From: Amphibalanus amphitrite
Lineage: Eukaryota > Arthropoda > Thecostraca > Balanomorpha > Balanidae
DNA: 64,000 nt
Assembly: GCF_019059575.1 (NCBI RefSeq)
Contig: NW_024881691.1
Coordinates: 124,001 to 188,000 of the forward strand
Reading direction: 5' to 3'
The notes below the pieces were generated by a model. It was not told the origin of the DNA, did no database searches, and saw only the letters and a list, made by a program, of their open reading frames with translations. Of this stretch, positions 31,810-41,852 are shown piece after piece (the first letter of the stretch is position 1; the number at the start of each line of letters is the position of its first letter). The position numbers and the translations under genes are program-made.

Positions 31810-32825
31810 TGTCGGCGCCGCCGCCGCCGGCTGACAAGTGAGCCGACCCGTCTCCGCGGCGCCGTCCCGTCCTGCACAGAGTGCACACTCTCTGCACAGC
31901 TGCCGACCTGACGGTGAGGCAACACGGGCCGGTGGAGCGGCGCGCGCCCGACCCGAGCGGCGGCCGGCAGCCGGCGGACGGCGAGCTCTGCCCCCTGAGC
32001 TGCGGTGGGGTCGCAGTTGAGACCTGTCCCGGCCGTGATAGGTTCAGTGAGACGCGAGCGGGACCGACAGGTTTGGGCCAGAAGGTGGGGCTATAATTAT
32101 CTCTGGCTCGTGTTATCTTCGACAAAATAGCTTACTCGCCCGAGCTCAGTCTCAACTGTGCCATTATCTCAGCCTCAGCCGAATGTCAACTAAATGTTAA
32201 CACAGCACCGGATTGAATTCATTTTCATATACATCACATACATATCTGGTTCTAAACTCAAATCGCGGTGTGTGCCGGATACATTTGTCATAACTAATTA
32301 ACTGGTACCTGATGTCACCCACGTGACCTCTCGAACTGGCCGACCAGACCAGATGAAGGGTTGATCCGGGTCCGGTTGTATGACCTAACAACTCTCTCGC
32401 CGACTCCAAAAGCCCACCTCACTCACAATGGACAATAGGAACCACAGGCAGCCGCTCAGTTCGGGGGACATCGCGGGAGAGCTGACTGCGAGCTGCCGGT
32501 CGGCCGGGCACGCCTCTAATCCCGGGAATTATCTTCATCGGTGACTTGTTGATTTATGGAAAATGCATTGCAAGATTGTGCAGCATCCTAATTAATTGCG
32601 AAAATGTCATCAACATAGACTGCATCACATTGCAAAATGACACTTTAGTAAACCAGTTCCAGCTTAAGAGCATTATGCTTTCTAAAGCTAAATTTATCAA
32701 GCTGAACGAAGAGGAAGTATTTCACGACTTTCTTTTACTTTCGCATTTGGTTGTCTTGTCACGACCGATTCGATCTGCAATATAAGTGGTGGCATTATTT
32801 CGATATGATTGGGATAAGATGCAAG
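31810..32825. other. Upstream flank of the second secreted-protein gene
   Basis: GC-rich to about 32.05 kb, as expected for a promoter region read on the minus strand, then AT-rich. No gene recognised. Confidence 0.45.
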
Positions 32826-32827
32826 CT

Positions 32828-32829
<2 letters not shown>

Positions 32830-32911
<82 letters not shown>

Positions 32912-33150
32912 CCCTCCCTCCCTCCCTATGCCCCCCATTCTCTCTGCCCCTCCCTTTTCTCACTCCCCTTCTCTCTTTCTCTTTCTCTTTCTCTTTCTCT
33001 TTCTCTTTCTCTTTCTCCTTCTCATTCTCTATCTCTATCTCTATCTCTATGTCTATCTCTTTCGCTTTCTATTTGGCTTTCTCTTTTTCTCTCTTTCTCT
33101 CTTTCTCCCTTTATCATTCTCATTCTCATTCTCATTTTCATTCTCTTTCT
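32830..33150. repeat. (CT)n microsatellite grading into degenerate CTTTCT repeats
   Basis: Nearly pure CT to about 32907, then CTTTCT, CTATCT and CATTCT hexamers to about 33150. Open frames across it are artefacts of the repeat. Confidence 0.95.
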
Positions 33151-33287
33151 CAACTTGTACCTGTATGCAGGTTGCTGGCTACCATTCATTTTAGGTGCAA
33201 TAGGTATTACGCATTGCACATGATATGCAGTTTCAATGATTTCAATAATTGACGGACAATTCCAACGGCAAGCGCAGTTTGAATTAA

Positions 33288-33470
33288 CCCTCCACGTACC
33301 GTTTGGTTTTCGATAGATATACCGAAGGGCCTAGAGGTGGTATGCTACCTTCGCCTTTCAACCCGATTGAGGTAGAGCTAGAGCTTGGCAGAAAAACGAG
33401 CATGTTCGATGTTCGCCGTTACGAGACGCAGTGAATGTTTCCCAGTGTTAAGGTCTGAGGCCAACTGGTT
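33288..33470 (+). mobile_element. 5' fragment of a piggyBac-like MITE
   Basis: TTAACCCTCCACGTACC followed by GAGCTAGAGCTTGG and AACGAGCATG resembles the left end of the element at 34722. No matching right end was found before the hAT element begins. Confidence 0.5.
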
Positions 33471-33562
33471 AGTGGTTAGGTAAGTACCTCTGAGCAGTGG
33501 CGCAGCCAGGGGGGGGTCAGAGGGTCAGCTGACCCCCCCGAAATTTCTGTCAGGGGCCCGCT

Positions 33563-33621
<59 letters not shown>

Positions 33622-34460
33622 GGTGGATGGGGCCCGGCCCCCCGTGGATGGAGCCGGGCCCAGGGTGGACGGGGCCCGGACCCCCGGTTGGATGGGGCCC
33701 GGGCCCCCGGGAGAACGGGCCCCGGATGGACGGGACCCGGACCCCCGGTTGGATGGGGCCCGGGCCCCGGGAGAACGGGCCCGGGCCTCCCGGAGAACGG
33801 GCCCGGGCCCCCGGGAGAACTGGCCCGGGCCCCTCGGAGAACGGGCCCTGGCCCCCCGTGGATGGGTCCGGGGCCCCGGGTGGACGGGGCCCGGACTCCC
33901 GGTTGGATGGGGCCCGGGCCCCCGGGAAAACGGGCCCGGGCCCCCTGGGTGGATGGGGCCCGGGCCCCCCGTGGATGGGGCCGGGCCCCCGGGAGAACGG
34001 GCCCGGGCCTCCCGGAGAATGGGCCCGGGCCCCCGGGAGAACTGGCCCGGGCCCCCGGGAGAACTGGCCCGGGCCCCCGGGAGAACTGGCCCGGGCCCCT
34101 GGGAGAACGGACCCTGGCCCCCCGTGGATGGGTCCGGGGCCCGGGAGAACCCCGGTTGGATGGGGCCCGGGCCCCCGGGAGAACTGGCTCGGGCCCCTGG
34201 GAGAACGGGCCCGGATCCCCTGGGTGGATGGGTCCGGGCCCCCAGGAGGACGGGCCCGGGCCTCCCGGGAAACGGGCCCGGGCCCCCGGGAGAACGGGGC
34301 CCGGGCCCCCGGATTGATGGGACCCGGGCCCCCTGGTGGACGGGGCCCGGAGCCCCGGGTGAACGGGGCCCGGAGCCCCAGGTGGACGTGGCCCGGGTGG
34401 ATAGGGCCCGCGCCCCCGTGTGGATAGGGCCCGGGCCCCCGGTTGAATGGGGCCCGCTAG
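33563..34460. repeat. (GA)n tract and GC-rich minisatellite inside the hAT element
   Basis: A pure AG tract (about 33563-33615) is followed by some 45 degenerate units built on CCCGGGCCCCCGGGAGAACGG and GGTTGGATGGGGCC variants. Long open frames on both strands are by-products of the GC-rich repeat. Confidence 0.92.
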
Positions 34461-34721
34461 GGTGACCCGCTTGCTCCGTAACGCGAATAAGGGGTATTTT
34501 CGATCGGTGGGCGTTTGGTTGGTCTTGTGTCCGTGGGTCATGTATCCATTTCGGTCGATTGCTTTTTGGCGGCTAAGCATTTTGGTTTGGGAAAAAATAT
34601 CCATCGCATCGAGGTGCTCGTGTTGCCGGGACCTCGATAGCAGACAGAATCTACGTCACCACATCACCACACCACAACAAACCCGGCCCAAGGCAATACA
34701 TGTCCCATATGAGCGCGTTAA

Positions 34722-35618
34722 CCCTCGCCGGCACAGGCTATTCCAGCCATTTTGCGTCCTTCGACGGCACAAAGGGAGGGTGGTACGACCCCCCCCGCGT
34801 TTGGCCCATGATTGAGCTAGAGCTTCGCGGAAAAAAAAACGAACGTGTTGCCCGTGACGAGAGTAAGCCGATGATACTCAATTTTAAGGTTCTTGGTCAT
34901 TGGTTGACCTTCCAGGTCAGGTCAATGACCCAAAAATCGGGAAAATCGGGACCTGTTAGAACGTCGTTAAGTGTGGCTGCTATAGGGTTTTTGGGGTGCT
35001 GATCAAGAATAGTTATCATGTTAGTTTTGATCACAGATGATGTATTTATGCATTTAGGTCAGGTCGGGTCAGGTCAGGTCAGGTCAACCAGTAGGGGTCC
35101 TGCCGGGTATTTGTAGTACCTACGTGTCAGCCGCCTCTAGCAGCTTCGTAACATGTTACGAAGGCACCAAAACTACTTCGTGAATGTTCAAATGGTTGCT
35201 AAATTCGGATTCAGCTCCAAAAACTGGCCTAGAAACATGTAAAATTCGAAAAAGTACCGAGGTCATCATATGTCAATGACCTGACCTGACCTTCAGGTAA
35301 CCTTGACACCCACCCTAATGCATGGGAGCAGCATCAACTCACATGTTTGAACGCTTGAAACCACGAAAAGACTGCAAGCGCGCGGCTAATGCGAGCCGGC
35401 ATACGCCGAATCGCGATTCTGCCCAAACATGGTCTCGGAAAGTAGGTCACAGGTCAAAGGTCATTTGAGTCAGGGTCATGCAATTTCTATAGGGTAGGTG
35501 TAAAACTGATCAACGCGAGGATACTGAAAGTGTTGTCGCGATCGGCCACTTTTTACGCGAGTTATTCGCGAAAACCCTTAGGGGATTGCATCATCCCCTC
35601 CCCCTGCGCCGGCGAGGG
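34722..35618. mobile_element. piggyBac-like MITE rich in nuclear-receptor half-sites
   Basis: TTAA flanks (34718-34721, 35619-35622) and inverted ends CCCTCGCCGGC / GCCGGCGAGGG. No coding capacity. The interior carries tandem AGGTC units (about 35058-35090) and, at 35444-35463, three AGGTCA half-sites each separated by one base. It is nested inside the hAT element. Confidence 0.9.
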
Positions 35619-36099
35619 TTAAAACTTCTTGTGAGCGAATTCACGTAATGAAGAAGGATAAAGGCACAATCTCCTACAGCAGCCAATAGATGATTTAGGA
35701 CAGGCACATGGGATGATGGGAATACTTAAATATTGTCCAATAGAAGCAGGCAACAGCTCCGTTTACATATATGCTATGCATATTGCGGAAGGGGCGGCCT
35801 CGAAAGATACGTATTCATACCTCAATCCTCATAACTAGTAACATATTTCTGTCATGGTCAATTCGCGTAGAAATTGAACACCGGGTGATCACCGAGCTAT
35901 TGTTCTATCAAAATTTTCCGATTCAAACTCGCTCAGGGTTATCATGTGTAGGTAAAGGGGGGCCCGTTCAGCAGAATGTGTATGAAATATGGAAAGATTC
36001 TGAAAAATGGGTGGAGGCCCGCACACTAGGGGGCCCGCTTTGGAGGCGATGACCCCCCCCCCCCCGAAACGAAATCCTGGCTGCGCCACTGCCTCTGAG

Positions 36100-36605
36100 G
36101 TCAGATCAAAGGCCCAAATTTCAAAGAGCAGTTTTTGGTAAACAATCTCGGGAAAAGCGCTCACATTAATAGGTACAATAATTACATGTACATGCCCAAT
36201 ACCTATGTGCATACATGAGTGACATATGTGTTACACGAGCGATGTAAGTGCACCTATTTATATACGATATAGGTATATAAAAACGACAAATGCGTATATG
36301 AACGAAATTTAATGTGAAAAAACAACTTCGGAAAAATGGTCGCTGAACAATGAGTTCAGCGACCATCAGCGACCAATATTGGCTAATCGCGATCGTCAAG
36401 TTCAGCAGCGTTTGATCATTGATGACATACTTTTTGTTTAGGAGAAGATCACCTTCGATGTTGGCCGCTGGGCAAGGTCAAGTTGAACCCGGCCAGATCC
36501 AGAAACTCGTCGAAGGATTTGATTAGGTAGCTCATGCTGAGTTGAATTGTGCCTTTCCTTACTTGCTTTATCATTGTAGTCGCGAGGTATCGACGAAAAA
36601 CGTTA
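36100..36605. other. Unannotated AT-rich DNA between transposons
   Basis: A short inverted pair built on GGTCGCTGAAC and GTTCAGCGACC (36339-36370) can form a hairpin. Nothing else recognised. Confidence 0.4.
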
Positions 36606-36609
36606 ACTA

Positions 36610-38544
36610 CAGTATAATCCGCTTAATAAATCCTTGGGTAATAAATCCAGTCGCTTATTGTGGGCGCTTGAGCTGTTCACGGATTTTCTCCATAGATACC
36701 CATAGTTAATAAATCTGCTTAATAAATCTACGCACTCTGCTTAATAAAGCCACTTGGGAGTTTCGAAGTCCGCAGTGACGTCTCCCCACTCGAAATGTGG
36801 CATCCAACGCGCTCCCAAAGAACCGTTCTGGAGCAGCGGTCTGCAGCAGTTGGAGTTTTAAAAACAGAAGTTCAGGGCTATAAAGAGCGCAATCAACATG
36901 CACTTCAAAGCAATGGTCCCGGCAAAGCAGGCACGCTCGGCTGTTCCGCGTTGGCATAGCAGGCATGACGGGTAGTGATCGTGGATGGATATGTTGACTT
37001 AATTGGTGTTACAGCTGTGCAGTGTGCGCCGGTCACTTTCAGGGGCATTTCTACGCTCGCAGGTTTGGGGGTTGTCCAACCCTGAAACGCACGCCTTTAT
37101 GAATTAGGCTGCATTACGAAAGTCAAATTATTGGGGACTGGACCCCGCGACCCCACCGATGGCGGAGCCCCTGGTCACTTTCATTGGAATAAGTAAAGCA
37201 ATGAGCAATGCTAGCCTATGCGCTTGTATTGCAGGGGAACGGAACGTGCAGCTGCAATACACGCCTTTTAAATGAAAATAATTTAATCCGATTAATAAAG
37301 CCACCGCTTAATAACCTTCGCCCCAGTGGGGGGGGGGCATATGTTACCACCCTGTCGCGTTTTTTTCGTATAAATAAAAAATCGCGGCGCGTAGCGCCGC
37401 GCCGCTTGGGGTAGCTTTTGGTACATCAATTTTGGACAATGTGTGAAATTTTCGACCCCAGGTCATATCAGGTCAGGTCACCAGGTCAAGTTAACTGACC
37501 AAGCCTAAAAAAAATTGCAATCATGTCCAGCCTGCAGTGTTTGTCAGAGAGGTTTTAAACTTGGTGGATTACATGATGTTATGAGTGCCTATAATTTGTT
37601 TATCTCGGATTTTTTATATGCGTGACCTAAGGTCAGGTCGGTGGCGTGACCTTTCCATTATAAGTCAATGGAGAAAAACGAAAATGCCTCTAGATCCGTG
37701 TGTACGCATAGGAACAGTCCAAATATTTCAGGATAACAATGATTTGGACCACCCGTGACGACCAAGGTGTCTTTTTTGCTGATAACCTCTTGAAAGGTCA
37801 TCCGAGGTCATTTGAGGCTACAAACAGTTTTTTGCCAATAACTCTCGATTGGAAAAAGATTGAACGCTGGGGTTGGCCTCATTGTGTTTGTCTTGCCGAG
37901 ACGCATCGACTGGTATGCAACATGACCTTTTCCGGTCAGGTCATGACCTTGACCTGAGGTCAAATTTTGAAGTTGACCCTTCAAGGTCAAATTATAGTTC
38001 ATTCAACGCGTCTTGGCGAGAGGAACACGATTCTGGCATTAGAAATGACCTAGCTTTTTTTAGTCAAAAGTTATTGTCGAAAAACACTTCTTAAAAACAG
38101 CTATTTTTGGAGTTTTTGCCCTCTGGAGGCTAAACCGTTGAACTGAGGTCATTTTTTATGATGACCTTATCAAAAGAAAAGTTCAAAAGCTATCGATTGC
38201 TTTTCCCAGCGTTTTTCTAGCTATCATAGTTCCTGAGATAATGGCATGTTTTCTGAAAAATATAATGACAATTCGCAAATTTTGACCTTTGATGACCTCT
38301 GGTGACCCCAATATTGCTCTAAGATGAAAAATGACCGAAATACTTTCAAACGCACGCATCAGGAGCTATCGACTGCTTTTTACCGCGTCTTTCTAGCCCT
38401 CTTCGTTTTTGAGTTAGAGGTGGGTGGTAACATATGCCCCCCCCCCCCCTAGGGCGAAGTTGGCGGAGACCGCCACTGGGGCGCGGGTTAATAAGTTCAA
38501 GACACCTTTGTCACCAAAGTGGATTTATTAAGCGGGTTCCACTG
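36610..38544. mobile_element. Tigger/pogo-type element, non-autonomous, with a nested MITE
   Basis: Ends CAGTATAATCCGCTTAATAA and TTATTAAGCGGGTTCCACTG, flanked by TA on both sides, match the TcMar-Tigger pattern of CAGT plus CGCTTAATAA. Further ATAAATC repeats lie just inside. No transposase domain was recognised. A TTAA-type MITE occupies 37312-38487. Confidence 0.8.
37312..38487. mobile_element. piggyBac-like MITE nested in the Tigger-type element
   Basis: Ends contain CGCCCCAGTGG and its inverse; TTAA lies at 37308-37311 and 38488-38491, though the left terminus has about three extra bases. The interior (ATTATAAGTCAATGG, TCAAGGTCA, TGACCTGAGGTCA) is homologous to the 7.1-8.0 kb element. 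Confidence 0.75.
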
Positions 38545-38868
38545 TATCTCCAACAACCCGATTGACGTCAATATCACTTAACGTCAAATATGACGTCATT
38601 CATGATTCAAGGCTCAAAGTGAAGAACAATTATCTGAAATTGGAAGAAGATATGAAATCATGATTGTGTCACTTCCGGCGCAAAGTACCTAATCAGTTTC
38701 TGTTTTTTCCTTGTTAACGTATAATAGTGAGGTCAGTTGACCAATCTGGCCCTTATAAAAATGTAAGATAGGTATGCCTCCAAACTGTGAGAATCTAAAA
38801 TGTGCGTAGTACCGAAGATCCACCGATCCGCCGAAGATAGCGCCGATGTATGTCAAATGATATATCTG

Positions 38869-38907
38869 ATCATAGACCACTATATACCGTATATAGTGGT
38901 CTATGAT
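38869..38907. repeat. Perfect 19-bp-arm palindrome
   Basis: ATCATAGACCACTATATAC, one central C, then the exact reverse complement. A partial second copy (GGTATAGTGGTCTATGATC) follows at about 38939. It is related to the palindrome at 31.1 kb. Confidence 0.85.
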
Positions 38908-38959
38908 CTGATATCTCTATATATGATATCTGATGTCTGGTATAGTGGTCTATGATCTG

Positions 38960-39740
38960 ATATCTCTATCATAATCTGTGACGTGTTCTTAGCCACCGCA
39001 AAGAAGACGTCGAGGTGACAAGCTACCAATAAGAGATAGTTAATGATTTAGATTTTAGACTGTAGGTAGAGAACACGAAGCCGAAAGTCGCTGTGGCTGC
39101 GATTCTGTTACATTTTCTTCGCTACTTTTACCTTAAAATCCTATTTTCCGTTGAACGTTGCTGACAGTCTCCTAAAAATGCTGTCTAGTTTTCCATGTAT
39201 TTGGACATAACAATCAGGAACATACATAACAAAACAAATCGGATCATAGCAACTTGTTGCATGTATGGCAAATGCACGCATTTCTACAACATTTCAGCAT
39301 TTAAACAATCAATGACAAGTAACTTTCAGCTGATGAAACACGATGGGCACCGGCTGATATCAAACTGACATAAATATTGCAACGTAACAACAACAAACTC
39401 GTGAGCCAACCGATAAGTGCCAAATGCTACCAAATGGTACATTTGAAGTTACAATGCAACCTGCCCCTCCCTATATTGATTTATCGACATAACCCATAGT
39501 GATTGCCAGAAAGAAACCTTGGGGCGGTAACAAGCTAGTCATTTGCCTACCAAAATTGACTAACTCTCGCAATGATGATGGCAAATGACAAACGCAGATT
39601 GTACGAGTTCTGACAATTACACAATATGCCTTTTCTACTCGGCTCACTCTCTGATTTCCGTCGAGCTGATACTTCGTTCGCAGCATCTGACTGACCCTCT
39701 GCGGTGCCGGTGCACCTTTGCTCTACCCTCCTCTATCGTC
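38960..39740. other. Downstream flank of the third secreted-protein gene
   Basis: AT-rich, no domain-bearing frame, no convincing AATAAA seen on the minus strand. Confidence 0.4.
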
Positions 39741-39745
39741 CCCCG

Positions 39746-39830
39746 CTACTGACGAGAGGCGCCGGTGCCGTCGGCCTCAATCGTCGCCCGCCCTCTACTG
39801 ACGAGAGGCGCCGTCGGCCGTCCAGTCGAC
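39746..39830 (-). repeat. 49-bp duplication at the 3' end of a secreted protein gene
   Basis: CTACTGACGAGAGGCGCCG occurs at 39746 and 39795 on the plus strand. The 39795 copy contains the stop codon (TAG on the minus strand); the other lies just downstream of it. Confidence 0.8.
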
Positions 39831-40236
39831 CCTCTGCGGTATCGGCGGGGTGGCCGCCCCCTCCTCCCCCTGTTCGGTGTGCAGGGCCCGCGCCGCGTAC
39901 CCGGAGCTCGGCGGCGCGCCGTACCCCGTGCTCGGCGGCGCGCCGTACTCTGATCTTGGCGGCTCCATGTACCGCGTCACCGTCACGTAACGCTCCCGCC
40001 ACTGGGTGACGAACTTGGGTTTTTCGAGGAACTTTGTGACGTAGACGGGCCGCGTGACGTAGCGCGTCACCACCACGGGCTTCTCGTGCGTCTTGGTGAC
40101 GTACACGGGCCGGTCAACGGGCACCTCGTGGCGCACGGGCACGTAGCGCGGCACGGGCACCGGCTCGCGCACGAACTTGGTGACGGGCGGCTCTTTGACC
40201 ACGTGGTGTTTGACCACCTCGTGGATGACGGGCCGG

Positions 40237-40271
<35 letters not shown>

Positions 40272-41086
40272 GGGCGGCGGCGGGGCCTGCGGGGCGGCCT
40301 GCACCATCACGACCGGCTGCTGGAGGACAGGCACCGCCTGCTGCGGCTGGTAGACGGACGGCTGCTGCTGGAAGACGGGCTGCTGGACCGGGATCGGCAC
40401 CGCCACCTCGATATACTCCTCCCTGGCGGGCGCCGGCAGCGGTCAGGGGACACGGTCGGGAGGCGGACTGGTCGTTAGCTCATTGATAAACGGGGAGTGA
40501 AGGTATCTGATCACAACTATTCGACGACCCAGAAAAGATGGACAAAGGAGCTCATACGAACAGTAGACAACGGTAGCATCAGTGAGCAATGAGCATGACT
40601 ATGAACATTTCAAAGGTTTCGTAGAGTCGCTTACATACGATCTCGTTACCGTTTACTTTTTGTGTAACTTACTCGTCATCTTGCCAGAGGTTCTTGAACT
40701 TGTCCCAGACGCCTTTATGCCCCTTGCCTCCTTTCGACATGGACACATGGCTCACCATGCAGGAAACGAGCAGAATCGTCTAAAACAGTGCCAACATCCC
40801 CACCGTCAGACAGTTGACTGAGTATTACAAGGACACGATTGGTCAAGCAAAATGTTTGAATTTCTGAAGAATTTTCACACAAGGAACTGTTGTAGTCCCG
40901 TGTCCCCATTGACGCTTACGATGCTGCTTAGATAATGAGAGAGGCAGCTGTTGAAGCTGTGAGCTGCAATTGCAGTCACACCTGAAGCTACAATCGCGGC
41001 GGCAGAGCACTGCAGTCTACTTGTCACTTGAACCGGCACAGTGCACAGGTCCACTAACTTCGTAATCTTACCGTGCTGAGCCTCAT
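39795..41086 (-). CDS. Secreted Pro/Val/Tyr-rich protein with YGAP motifs, third family member
   Basis: Exon 1 (41086-41072) encodes MRLST; exon 2 (40779-40673) continues TILLVSCMVSHVS, completing a signal peptide, then MSKGGKGHKGVWDKFKNLW; exon 3 (40422-39795) runs to TAG. Introns are phase 0 and phase 2, exactly as in the two related genes. Total about 249 residues. The mature protein has Gln/Pro-rich sequence (PVFQQQPSVYQPQQ), a run of about sixteen prolines, then tandem Val-Thr-Arg/Lys-Tyr motifs (RPVYVTK, PVVVTRYVT, RYVTVTRY) and SEYGAPPSTGYGAPPSSGY, a resilin/cuticle-style ending. Probably an extracellular structural protein; family membership with the 21-24 kb and 30-32 kb genes rests on the shared exon design, the Gly/Lys/His block and the TVT motif. 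Confidence 0.85.
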
Positions 41087-41403
41087 GCTGGTGTCGTCTG
41101 GCGGGTGCCCGATGTGGCCCCGGGTGCGGCGCCCCTGCTGTCCCTGTCGCGCGCTGCGGACTCGGCTGGGCCGTGCGGGACGCTGCGGACTCGCTGTTTT
41201 CCACCAGCTCTCCGGAGTGCCACTGCAGCGGTCGGCCGGTGCGGTTATCCACCGGTCACCCCCCCTCCCCCCGTCCTCTGCTACCGGCCCGGTCACTCTC
41301 GCCAGTCCACGGCCCGTCCAGACGTCCGGCGACAGGTCACCCCCTCCCCGGCCCCAGCCGTCACCATAATTCACCAGCCGTCCACCTAAACACAGCCTCG
41401 AAG

Positions 41404-41527
41404 ATGAGCCGAACCGGTCCCCGAGCGGCGGCGGCCTCTCCCGGCTTTCACTTCGAACACAACCAGGCATCCGCGGCTCTCGAAAAATGCCGGATTACCA
41501 GAGAAATTGACAGAATGTCATCAATTA
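41404..41527 (+). CDS. Candidate first coding exon of an unidentified gene
   Basis: A plus-strand ATG opens MSRTGPRAAAASPGF, then FHFEHNQASAALEKC and RITREIDRMSSI, with a good donor TTA|GTGAGT. The charged, helix-like composition and clean donor are exon-like and unlike the surrounding repeats. Read unspliced, the frame closes at 41628 after 74 codons. No downstream exon was found: a hAT element begins 325 bp later, though AATAAA occurs at 44435. It would be divergently transcribed from the third secreted gene, about 320 bp away. Product not recognised. Confidence 0.3.
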
Positions 41528-41852
41528 GTGAGTACGCACAACTCGGTGTCTTGGAAGAACTATATGACTGTCGCGCTAACTCGGAGAAACCGTACATCTG
41601 CCGGTCTGAGGAAATCGTCCTGCTTTGACTTAGAGCGCCTGATAATCCACCGGATGAGCGACATTTTTTATTGGATTTGAACGCTGAGTTTCGTCTCTGG
41701 TCTTGTGTAGAGGTAATTAATATTCTGGTGGCTGGTTTTAATGATTTGGTTGTCAGTGATTCACCATTACACAACGCACAGGTCTCTTCCGATATTTCGC
41801 GGATGAACGAACGAAATAGCGGTCTTTTGATAAGAAATAGGTATAAGCTTTT

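Larger units (their letters stand above)
33495..36091. mobile_element. hAT element with minisatellite interior and nested piggyBac-like MITE
   Basis: Termini CAGTGGCGCAGCCAGG and CCTGGCTGCGCCACTG are flanked by an exact 8-bp duplication CCTCTGAG (33487-33494 and 36092-36099), so the insertion is hAT-type. No transposase frame. The interior holds a (GA)n tract, a GC-rich minisatellite and a complete TTAA-flanked MITE. Confidence 0.92.

Noticed and set aside
33525-34604. Long Pro/Gly-rich frames on both strands (collagen-like appearance)
   Set aside because: They are translations of the GC-rich minisatellite inside the hAT element; frames are open in several phases and no leader or splice sites exist.
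36706-36966. Transposase remnant in the Tigger-type element
   Set aside because: The frame shows no DDE or helix-turn-helix motif that I can recognise, so the element is called non-autonomous.
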